Shown here piece after piece: positions 10,301-20,200 of a DNA stretch of 64,000 bases; the first letter of the stretch is position 1; each line of letters opens with the position of its first letter. The notes under the pieces are model-generated. The model worked only from the letters and a program-made list of their open reading frames with translations. It was not told the origin of the DNA and did no database searches. The stretch lies in NCBI RefSeq assembly GCF_040026395.1, contig NZ_CP157278.1, forward strand, positions 1,302,001 through 1,366,000, read 5' to 3'. The DNA is from Pedobacter lusitanus (GTDB taxonomy: Bacteria; Bacteroidota; Bacteroidia; Sphingobacteriales; Sphingobacteriaceae). Both the position numbers and the translations under genes were made by a program.

Positions 10301-13300
10301 CCTTGCCGGACTCAGATCCGAACGAAGGGGGATTGTATTAATAAACAATCCTACTATATTTTCTGAATCTGTTAAAGCAGTTGGACGGCCGGAAACAGAG
10401 ATACCATGTACAACATCTTTCTTACCAGTTCTAAAGCCTAAAAGTAAAGCCCAGGTTGCCTGAACATAAGCATTAACAGTAATGCCAGTTTGGGCAGCGG
10501 CAAGCCGGAGATCTGATAATTTCTCCTCAGAAATAGTAATTCTATCTGTCCTGAAATCACCTTCCACATACGAAGGCAATGCTGAAAAGAGCGTAGCCTC
10601 ACCAAATCCTTTAAGTTTGTTTCTCCAGAATTCCCGGTCTTTAACTCCCGGTGGATTTTGCTCCAGCCAGGCAATATAATCGTGATAACTTCTTGGAGGA
10701 GTGCCTGCTACCGGTTTACCAGCAGTAAAATCTGCATAAAAGCGAAAGACATCTCCCCATATTAATGCCAGACACCATCCATCCAGCAGAATATGATGAT
10801 GCGTCCAGATGAGCAGATAACTGTCATCTCCTGTTTGGGCAAGAGTGAGGCGAAAGAGTCCAGCTTCTTCCATATCAAATAACTGGCTTCTGTCACTGGC
10901 AAGAAACTCTTCCAGGCAAGCGTCTTTTTCCTCAGCCGTAACTGCTCTGTCTCTCCAGTCACAAAATTCCATTTGCCTTGCAGGCCGGCTATTGACATAT
11001 TGAAGCGGAACTTCCAGTTTTTTCCATAAATAACCTGATCTTAATATTTCATATTTATTAACGGTTCTATTCCAGGCATCATTAAGACTTTTAATATCTA
11101 AAGAACCTTTTAATTCTATTACATTCTGATTCAGATAAGCATCCGATTCAGGCCAGTAGACGGTTCGCAGAAGTAGTCCCTCCTGAATAGGTGACAGCGG
11201 GTATAAATCTTCAGAATCCTTTAGGATATTTTTGATATCATCCAGCTGTACCTCATTAATTTTTGCCAATGGAAAATCTCTGGTCAGGCGGATCTCTACA
11301 GCATTACTTACTAAAGTATCCAGCAATAGATTACCTCTCATGATTTCAGGAATTAATCCAGGCCACTCACCGATTTTTTTATCCCAGCGCCATTCAATCC
11401 TATTCTCTCCGATCACCATTAATATTTCATTCTCGGCAGCAGAAAGATCTGCAACAGTGCTAAGCTCAAGGTCTGAAATATGAGTTACCAGGTCATTATC
11501 AGGAGATAATTCCTGTAAAACAACTCTGAATCTGATTCCTGTTTCTGAATCAGGCCCGGTGAATTGTCCTTTTCGGGCATTCGCAACATACTTTACTGTT
11601 TCTAAAAGATTACTCAATGAACTACTTGTCAACGTACAATAAAACGGCGCAGCCATCCGGCCAAAAAGTTTACTCAGATCAAAACCCAGACTATTCAGAT
11701 AAGAGCGGCTTTCAGGCAATATAACCTGAATAGCCTCCATCCCGCTTTTCTCTAAAATCAAAGCAGCAGCAAACACAATAAGTGCCTCACTATACCTTTC
11801 CCGGCCAATAGCATTTTGATGCTTATCGTAGCATTTGGTCAGCAAATTGACTCCAACAGCACCAACCATTTCTTCTGAAAGTATAACAGGCATCGGGTAA
11901 GCAAAGTGCTTTGGTGTTTTATCCCAGTTGCATACTGATTCCTGTTCCATGAACCACGGCCTGTCCGTTGCTGCTTCCAGCAAATTGGGCAGATATTTAA
12001 GACTATACTGATCGGCCATTGCCGGATTAAAAACCAATAAACAAAGTGTCCCGTATTTTAAATCTGTATACATTGATGCTGCAAAAGGAATTGCTGTATC
12101 GTTAGCTACAATTATTCTTAATCTGCGTAATGTATCAATGAGGTTAGCAGAAGAATCAGAGAATTCAAAAGCTGTGTTACCATCAGGTGTATCAGCAATT
12201 AAATTTGCCAGATTCTTCAGTTTTTGTGCAAATAAATCTTCATTGCCCACACTGATCTGATAGACTATCACTGGTGCAGAAGATGCCCGGATCACAGGAT
12301 CAGCATTTTTTAATAAAGCAGCCAGAGGGGATTCTATCTTCTCTTCAAAGCCAGCTTCTACTGCAAGATCAGCTAACTGACTTAATGCCGGATAATCGAA
12401 AATATCTTTGACCTGAAAAAGCAATCCTTTTTTACGTGCAGCAATTACCATCCGAATAGCCTGAATACTATCTCCTCCCAAAGAAAAGAAATTAGCTTCC
12501 GCATGATTTACTTCACATTTTAACAGGTCGCTCCATATGCCGGCCAGTAGACGTTCGGACGTAGTTTGAAGCGGTGTCTGAATTTTATCTTCTGCCGGAC
12601 TAAAGAATGGTGCCGGCAGTGCTTTACGATCAAGCTTTCCATTAGTTGTGAATGGCATTTTATCAAGTATCATCATAAATGCCGGCTGCATATAAGCAGG
12701 AAGATGTTCTTTTAAAAATGCCGAAATCTTAGTGGTTTCTAATACCCGGTTAGCCCCTGGCAATAAATAAGCTATGAGTTGTGACACTCCATTATCACCA
12801 GTATGTGCCACCACTATACTGGTTGCAACCCCGGGAAAGCGATTTAATGTTTGTTCAATCTCTCCGGTTTCTATGCGGAAACCCCGGATTTTCACCTGAA
12901 AATCTGACCTGCCCAGAAATTCAATTGCCCCATCATCATTCCATCTGCCTATATCGCCTGTTTTATACATACGGCTACCAGGGATGTCACTAAAAGGATC
13001 AGGGATAAAACGCTCCGCAGTAAGCCCCGGCCGGTATAAATAGCCATCACCTACAGCTATACCACCTATATACAAATCCCCTACAGAATTAACCGGAACT
13101 GCTGATAAAGCTTCATCAAGAATATGCATCTGTACATTCTGGATCGGTTTTCCTATAGGTACAAAACCTCTGTGATCATCCGGATTAAAAGCCCAGGCAG
13201 TTACATCAATAGCAGCTTCTGTAGGACCATAAAGATTATAAACAGGTACATTCAGAATTCCCTGACAGGTCAAAGCCGTTTTCTTAGGCAATTCTTCCCC

Positions 13301-14236
13301 GCTGCATACAATTACTCTCAGAGATTTACAGCGCTCTACGCCTTCATATTCCATAAATGCGGCCAGCATTGTAGGAATAAAATGAATAATAGTTATATTT
13401 TCCTGTAGAATAAGTTCACTTAATTTCTCCGGATCACCACGATAGCCTTCAGGCGCAATAACTGCGCACGCACCTGTTAAAAGAGGAAGAAGCTGCTCCC
13501 AAACTGAAACATCAAATCCGAAAGCTGTCTTATGACAAATAAGATCATTTGTGGCAACAGAAAGATACCTTGCTTTCCATTGAAGTCTGTTTACCAGAGC
13601 ACGGTGACTATTGATAGTCGCTTTAGGCATTCCTGTCGATCCGCTGGTATAAATAATATAAGCAGCATCAGTAGCAGTCCTCGTTTCATCCCTGTGAAAA
13701 ACATAATCTTTTACAGTTATCAACTCAGAGATAGTCTGCACGACTAAAGATGGATCAGGATCTAGTCCGGAAATCCGCTCATTCACAAGAAGCATTTGAG
13801 TACGACTGTCTTTTAATAGAAATTTCAATCTTTCAACAGGCTGACTGATGTCTATCGGCAGATAGGCGGCCCCACATTTTAAAACAGCCAATACAGCGAT
13901 AAGTCTTTCTGAACAAGGTAACATTCCAATAGCAACAATATCATGCCGGCCAATTCCCTGAGCCTGCATTGCAGCAGCATATTTTAATGTCTCGGATAAA
14001 AACACTTTCCTGCTTAAACGTTCCTGCTGATATGCACAGGCTATTGTTTCTTCATCTATAGCTAAATTAAAAATCAGATCATCTATTAGCACATCACTAT
14101 CAAAAGAATAATGAGTGTCATTAAAAGAATTGATCTCATCCTGTTCATCCTGGCTTAATCCAAGTAGTCCGAATAAATTATCTATCACAGTGTTATGATT
14201 TAGTTTGATTAATAAATGTTTTAAGTACTCTCCCAA
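7382..14236 (-). CDS. Non-ribosomal peptide synthetase, modules 3-4: A-T-(E*)-C-A-T-TE
   Basis: A 2284-residue NRPS. A3 (about 50-550) has YTSGSTGMPK and YGPTEAAID; its ten-residue code reads DVWHVSLIDK, one change from the serine code. T3 carries GGDSI (near 588). Residues about 620-1000 align with an epimerisation domain, but the HHxxxD motif is replaced by FNPAMADQ (near 737). C4 (about 1015-1440) has HHHILLDGW and follows an LTRDFPLAKI linker typical of E-C junctions. A4 has SGTSGLPK and code DIWHIGGVSK, which I cannot assign. T4 has GGHSL (near 2005) and the TE has GWSFGG (near 2135). It starts directly with an A domain; the matching C domain ends the upstream protein, whose gene overlaps by 44 bp. 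Confidence 0.95.
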   Translation of the reverse strand: MGEYLKHLLIKLNHNTVIDNLFGLLGLSQDEQDEINSFNDTHYSFDSDVLIDDLIFNLAIDEETIACAYQQERLSRKVFLSETLKYAAAMQAQGIGRHDIVAIGMLPCSERLIAVLAVLKCGAAYLPIDISQPVERLKFLLKDSRTQMLLVNERISGLDPDPSLVVQTISELITVKDYVFHRDETRTATDAAYIIYTSGSTGMPKATINSHRALVNRLQWKARYLSVATNDLICHKTAFGFDVSVWEQLLPLLTGACAVIAPEGYRGDPEKLSELILQENITIIHFIPTMLAAFMEYEGVERCKSLRVIVCSGEELPKKTALTCQGILNVPVYNLYGPTEAAIDVTAWAFNPDDHRGFVPIGKPIQNVQMHILDEALSAVPVNSVGDLYIGGIAVGDGYLYRPGLTAERFIPDPFSDIPGSRMYKTGDIGRWNDDGAIEFLGRSDFQVKIRGFRIETGEIEQTLNRFPGVATSIVVAHTGDNGVSQLIAYLLPGANRVLETTKISAFLKEHLPAYMQPAFMMILDKMPFTTNGKLDRKALPAPFFSPAEDKIQTPLQTTSERLLAGIWSDLLKCEVNHAEANFFSLGGDSIQAIRMVIAARKKGLLFQVKDIFDYPALSQLADLAVEAGFEEKIESPLAALLKNADPVIRASSAPVIVYQISVGNEDLFAQKLKNLANLIADTPDGNTAFEFSDSSANLIDTLRRLRIIVANDTAIPFAASMYTDLKYGTLCLLVFNPAMADQYSLKYLPNLLEAATDRPWFMEQESVCNWDKTPKHFAYPMPVILSEEMVGAVGVNLLTKCYDKHQNAIGRERYSEALIVFAAALILEKSGMEAIQVILPESRSYLNSLGFDLSKLFGRMAAPFYCTLTSSSLSNLLETVKYVANARKGQFTGPDSETGIRFRVVLQELSPDNDLVTHISDLELSTVADLSAAENEILMVIGENRIEWRWDKKIGEWPGLIPEIMRGNLLLDTLVSNAVEIRLTRDFPLAKINEVQLDDIKNILKDSEDLYPLSPIQEGLLLRTVYWPESDAYLNQNVIELKGSLDIKSLNDAWNRTVNKYEILRSGYLWKKLEVPLQYVNSRPARQMEFCDWRDRAVTAEEKDACLEEFLASDRSQLFDMEEAGLFRLTLAQTGDDSYLLIWTHHHILLDGWCLALIWGDVFRFYADFTAGKPVAGTPPRSYHDYIAWLEQNPPGVKDREFWRNKLKGFGEATLFSALPSYVEGDFRTDRITISEEKLSDLRLAAAQTGITVNAYVQATWALLLGFRTGKKDVVHGISVSGRPTALTDSENIVGLFINTIPLRSDLSPARTLHELLLSTQENFASANNHSFLPLAAILVEWEGRTSNDKRLFDSLIAFENYPDEHLPATKVADIEIRDRFCNEKTEYPIGLIVLPGPPMEFHFNYDSRHFSVETMVQFAEDFFYLLDQLVYTPEKTLASLFLPSMEVLLKKTRSHALPVKISTTGLSEDVFINADKFPDKIAVIAGTEKLSWKELSKAVLRVASSMTTRASSQIIAICAERSVSFVIAALAAWKAGLVPVIFNPALSDEMICDVLQKMGNPDLAVTSKQYFRLNAWKSNGFIIDLVQGDEEKSFHNQIPDPIAAILMTSGTSGLPKQVMLTREGLANRVTATVNLYNRPDPCLLANAAPGFDIGLWEILFSVQQGGTLVLADDEDMKDPDHICELISSNQVNTLHLVPSFGEVLLTGTKSFMLSGIKLLITGGEVVHPAYISRIKEKMADAQVWQGYGPTEASVSVLDQNCNQVDLRGKRLPLGLPTANCQVYLLDEALRLCPEGVCGMIYIGGVAVAAGYFKDPRKTAAAFIPDPFGLPGERLYCTGDQGVRRPDGSIEFIGRKDRQVKIRGFRVELGFVEYQLASHPLVLKAAVMPNPELEDVELIAFIKLSCDPGMNDEEVSTLLQNWLTEHLPVWACPSKLFIIGDFPLTANGKIDMDKLFAEKPETRAVLPMDLTSLSEKEQVIWDVWTQILNTPPASRHENFFTAGGHSLSAMRFCMLLQQKLGEDTKVPVALLFKYGTPATLAEAISINDGSEGAAPCIYTIGEGEGIPLVLIHPVEGTSIAYGQLPALLPGQKIIVIDDPRFHKTDGFSSLREMAALYTEWIRLHTDDGPVILGGWSFGGLIALEIARLMSDHGRVPDGVLLIDSYNFSKRIAFLGEQTTGKSIDSVPDKIDEKLKAELNREIKRNRLLALSAPEMTYKGKVTLLKAEDRPEELDLDLGMNNGWTNAHLPSLQVKYVPGNHHELFSKSYIPALAAALKTFIQEI

Positions 14237-17200
14237 GCTGAGACATTAGTCTTTTAGCCATCGTATGGTGAGCCGGTACATCGGGATATAACAATTCAAA
14301 TTCACAGGCATTACCAGAAAGCGCAACCAAAGTAAATGGTATATCATTCCTTTCTCTGGAGCCCAATACTTTTAAACGGTTTTCATTACCCAGATCAGTG
14401 CCACTACGGTCACCAGGATAGTTTTCGAATACGACAAGACTATCCATTTCTCCTGCCCATCCATCATTTCTCAACGCTGTTAAAAGTCTTCCAGTTGACA
14501 AGGTCTGATCCTCCAGTATTTCGCCAAATCTTTCGCGTACCTCAGTTAACAAGGCTGAAATATTATCCTGAACAGTTACAAGAAAAGGCATAGTATTCAT
14601 ACAGCAACCTGCTGTAAAAACTATATCATGGATTTCAGGAGGACGAACAGTAAGCACCACTCCAAAAAACACCTGATGTTGTCTGGTTTGATAGGCGATC
14701 ACCAATGACCAGGCACAAAGTATAATTTCAAAAAGAGTCACCTGTTGCTGAGTTGACAAATTTTCCAGCTCAGCGGTTTCACTAACTGTCAATGACAAAC
14801 TTAAACTGCAGTATTTTTTCTGTTCGGTAATTTTAGGCAGATTAAAATTCTTTGGAGAGTTATTTTCTTTCAGTCTTTCATACCAGCGGGAGAGCAGTTT
14901 ATCATTATCCCGTTGACTCCACCATTCCAGATAAGAACTGACTGAAGGTGCAGGTAGCGGCAAAATACCGTTATCGGATAACGCGAGATAAGATCTCCCC
15001 ACCGTCTCTATGACAAGATTCAGGCTCCAGCCATCAAAGAATAAATGATGATGTGACCATATAAGTCTCGTACCATCACTTCCATTAACCAGATATAAGC
15101 GGGAATTATCGCCATTCAACAGCTCAAATGGTTGATTTATATCTTCCTCCATTATATGCTCACCTAAAGATTCAACAGTTTGTTCTTTAGCTGTATATTC
15201 CCGCCAGAACAATGATTTTCCAGGTGATATAAGGAATAAAGGCGTATCTCCCTTTTCAAGATCGACCTGACAAGAGAAGATATCATGTACAATTGCCGCA
15301 TGTTCCCAGGCTTTTCTCAATAAAGGCACATTAATTTCACCTTCCAGCGAAAAGAGTATCTGAGTATGATAGAATCCACTATCCGGTTGTTTCAGGCAAA
15401 AACTAAGAATAGACTCCTGAAAAGTAGTCATAGGGGCCCATCTCTTAAAGTGACCGACCGAATGCTCCCATATATTTAACATTCTGGAGACCAGAAAAGA
15501 CGCCATATTCTCTCCAAGACTATGATCACAGTCTGCAGTTACTTCAATTGCATCAGTCCTGATTACAAATTCTATGGCAACAAGATGTGAAGGTTGTGTT
15601 TCTGTTTCTGAAAATTCCTGAATTAAAACACTCTTATCAGTATCTTCTGGTTCCATTATGATATTGATTACATAATCTGCGTCTGAGATAACTTCCGGAG
15701 TTTTAAGTGCTGCTGAGCTTGCAGATAACCACCCATCAAAGGTCATTTCTCCCGGACTGATACTTAAATTTTTAAACCCTGTCAGCCAGCCAACCGTATA
15801 AGAGAAATCAATTCCATCACTGACATTCCTCCCATCATTTTCCAGTGCTATAACTACCTTTGCTATAGCAAAACAGTCTGCAATAGCTTGTGCGGTAACG
15901 GCTGTCAATAGTGTTGTCCGCTCTGTTCCTGCATGTTTTATCATATCAATTACCTTTGGAGGTAATTGCTGTTTAACTATTCGTCTTGGCTCAGATGACA
16001 GTTCCAGATTAACTGCTAAAAGCTTGTTTTGAAGACACCATATGCTAAAAGGAACCGGTGCTGCTAACCGGATCATCCCCATATCAGCAGCATAAGCTTG
16101 CTGAAGTTCACTCATAATAATTGTCCAGGACTGAAAATCTACAGCAAGATGATGAATAGCAAGAACAAGTTCATTTGCATTCCTTTCCACAAAAGCAATA
16201 CCCGACATTATTCCCTCACCTGTACGAATCTGTTTTGATGCAATGCTCCGTGCTGAAATAAGATTTTCAGCGACAGGAATACTTTTGATCAAAACTGGTT
16301 TGCCGGTGAGCAGTTGCCATTGATCATCATCCTTTTTCAGAATCAAAGACAGAGAATCATGACGTACAAGTATCATATTCCAGATCACAAGCATTTTTTC
16401 TCTGTCAATTCTATCTCTGAAAGAGAGTATTTTACACTGGATACCGTCAGTTTCAGGAGATTTACAGACTTGCAGAAATCTTTGTGAAGCATTGCCGGAA
16501 ATCACAAGAGTGTTATCAGAGATCAGTACGGGGACAGCAGATAAATTCTTACGATTCCTGATTTCAGCAGCCATATTTTTTATCGTAGGGAACCGGAAAA
16601 AATCCGCAAGGCTAATGATGAGTCCTTTTTTCCTTGCCTTTGATGTAATCTGGATTGCTGTCATGGAGTCTCCCCCAAGTCTGAAAAAATTACCTTCTAT
16701 ACTTATATCGCTATGCCCAAGAGCCAAACACCAGAGTTCTTTTAAACAGGATTCTTCATCAGTTATCAAATGATCTCCTGCTATTGTATCGGCTTTGTCC
16801 AGCACTGGTTCAGGCAACTGCTGAAGATCTATTTTCCCATTAATATTTAACGGAAACTCCTTTAGCAATACATAAAATTTGGGAATGACAGCAGCAGGAA
16901 GTCCCATTTTCGCTGCATTTTCCAATTCTTCCCTTAACAGAGCAGCGTCAGTACTGTGATCATATTTAATGTAAGCCGTCAAACCTGAATGATTTTCATT
17001 TAGCTTTCTAAGCATGACTAAAGCCAGTACGACTCCCTTTACCAGAGATAAAACATGTTCTATTTCTCCCAGTTCAATACGTACTCCGGATATTTTCACC
17101 TGACGGTCACCTCTTCCAATATATTCTATTGAACCATCCGCATACATCCTGCCCCGGTCTCCGGTAAGATATATCCTTCCACCCTTTCCCGGCCATGGCC

Positions 17201-20200
17201 GGAAAGCAGCCGCAGTTGCACGTGGCATTCCGAGATATCCAGATGTCAGTGCATCTCCATATAATCCTATCTCTCCGGTAATACCACGAACTACCGGTTC
17301 CATCATTTCATCCAATATAACAACGCCGGCCCCATCCACCGGATTTCCAAGAGGAAGCCCATAAGGCAATGGAGACGATCGGTCACCATGCCAGCTTAAT
17401 ATAAATATTGATGTTTCCGTTGGGCCGTAGCAGTGTTGCATCGGCACCTCCCTTTCATCAAGAAGTCGTTTTAAAAGGGGTTTTGAAGTAGCTTCACCTC
17501 CGCAAAATACCAACTTTACAGACCGGCCTTCTGAAGGATTTAACGCATCCAGGAAACTTTCCAGAATACTTGGAATAAAATGAACATGTGTTGCACGTTC
17601 TGATTCTATAAACCTGATCAGAGATGGCATATCCTGAACCCCATTGTTATCTTCTACCAAAAGTCTGGCGCCTCCCCATATCGGAAATAGCATTTCCCAT
17701 ATTGAAATGTCAAATCCCGGAGATGCGGTATGTAAAAAAGCATCCTCCGCTGCAAACGGAAATGTTTTCACAGACCAATCCAGCAGTCTTTGCAGACCAC
17801 GCCATGGACAAATGACTGGTTTTGGAACTCCACTTGAGCCAGAGGTGAAAAAGATATAGGCAGTAGCAATACTATCTACTCTGCGCTGAGTATTAGTTTC
17901 TCTGATAGATCTGACCTGAATAACACCCAGGTCGTCTTTTTCAATAACCGCTACCGCAGAAACAGCTTTAAACATCACTTTCTGCCGTTCATTTGGTTGC
18001 TCAGGATTAATCAGCACAGGAATTGCTCCTGTTTCCCATAACGCCAGTAAAACCGGAAGATAGTTTACATACCTGGGAAGCAGAACAATGACGCAGTCAC
18101 CTGCCTTGATGTTTGCCTCTTTTAAGATATTTATCAGATCATGCGCTTTATTGAGCACGTCCTGACCAGTTAATTTACAATCCTTACCCTGAATAACAGG
18201 CAGCAGCAGCTTTTCCCTTAATAATTTTCGCAGATGCTTTGCTAAAAAATCCGGCGAAGCGTCTGTTTGTATGACTTCCCCCTCCAGCATAGCAGCCATA
18301 ACACTTCCATATGGTATTAATGGAATATTTTTTATCAGTTGATCTCCTCCCTTTGTCACAGCTCTAAGAAAAGTACCAAGAGAATTAACCCAGCACTCCA
18401 GTAAAGAAAAGCTATACATACTTGCACGTCCCCGCATTGAACAGCAAAGCATTCCATCCTCTTCAATGCGAATTGAAATTTCAATATCAGCTCTCACTGT
18501 TGCTGGTTGCTGAGGTTCATTGACAGCTCTGATTTCATCAAACACCAAAACCTTCTTTTCACGTTTATCCTCAAAATCAAATAACAAGGGTAACGCCTGC
18601 TGAACTATCCCCCCTGCCCTTAAAGTGGTAGCCAGCTGCATTGGCCCTATGGGCAAATGATCAAGGATCCAGTCTAAATTATCGCCAATATTGCTATATA
18701 AATCATTAAATGTCATCCGCTTATTAATTCCGGATCGCAGGGGTGCTACACAGGTAGATAATCTCAATCCCTTAATTCCGTCGTTTAAACCGACAGCAAT
18801 ATTCAACAGGATATCTGCAGAGTTCGTCATCCGATGGAGCCATGCCATCGTTAAAGCAGCAAAAAAAGTATAATTCCCAGGTCTTTTGTCTTCTTGTAAA
18901 GGCAAAAGTTCATTTATATTTATCACTGGTTTAAAGGACGCAACCATCGCTCCTGTAGCCAGTCTGTCACCCGCAATATCGGGTGGCAGATTAAAATCAG
19001 AACCAGCCCCTGAAAGGTAATTCTTCCATGCCAGCAGCTCATCCTCTCCCGATAAAGGTAAAGCAGGTGGAATCATTTGTGAAATGGCAGGTATAGCTGT
19101 TCTGTTTGTATATGCATTTGCCAATGCCTGCATAAAGACATCGATCCCCTGACCATCCAGCAGACTATGATGAACATTCAGTAAAAGTGTTGAAAAGCCA
19201 CTTTCAGAAGATAATAAGCTTAATTTTAAATAATTTTCTTTTTCCTTTTCCAGGATATGATTTAAAGCTTCCGGAATAGATTTATCTGCCCACCTTGAGT
19301 GACCATTTTTCGTAATCAGTGTTGAACGCAAAATCGGATGTGCCGACAAAACAACTCCAAGGGCTTCTCTCAGACGGATCATATCCAGACCGTCTTGTAA
19401 ATTCCACTTTTCCGTTATCCAATACGGAGATGGCCCTTGTGTCAGTTGTTCATCTATATGAATGGCTAATTCCAATTCCGTAAGTGACCAGGGATCATCC
19501 TGCTGATTAACCTGATCAGCCACAGAAGATGGAGCAAGTTTAATCAATTTTGCAATTGCCCCTATCGTTCGGGCCAGGTAAATATCCCGCACACTAATCT
19601 TCACATTTAGTCTGAGATTTGCTAATGATATCAATTGCAGAACAGCAAGCGAATGGCCTCCTGCATTGAAAAAATCATCACTTTCACAAAACTCTTTATA
19701 GCCTAAAACATCTTTAAACAGATTTATTATTTTATCCTCAATGCCAGTATTATCAGATTTTTCTTCCACAGAAGAAGTCGTCAGAGATTGCCTCAATGAT
19801 TCATAGTCCATCTTCCCTCTCGAAGTAAGAGGAAGCTCTTGAAAGCGAACAAGAGAAGGATGAGCAGCATAAGGCAATACGGCCAAAGCGTTTGCCATCA
19901 AATGTTCCGTATTCTCTGAGCCTCCATCCTGGATAAATACAGCAATATGTTCCAGCGATGCTCCATACGCTATAACAGCACAGGGGCATCCGCCAAAAGC
20001 ATGAGAAAAAACATGCTCTATCCCATCAAGTTCAATACGTACCCCTCTGCGTTTTATTTGTCTGTCACCACGACCGTTGAACAACAAACTTCCGTCCTTT
20101 TGTTTGATGACCCTGTCACCTGTAAAATACATCCTGGCACCCTTTTCATTCACAAAGGGATCAGGAAGAAAACTTTCAGCAGTTTCTTTAGGCCGGCCAA

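Noticed and set aside
7382..14236. Substrate assignment for A2 and A4
   Set aside because: The codes DIWHFGCIFK and DIWHIGGVSK match no code that I can recall with confidence.
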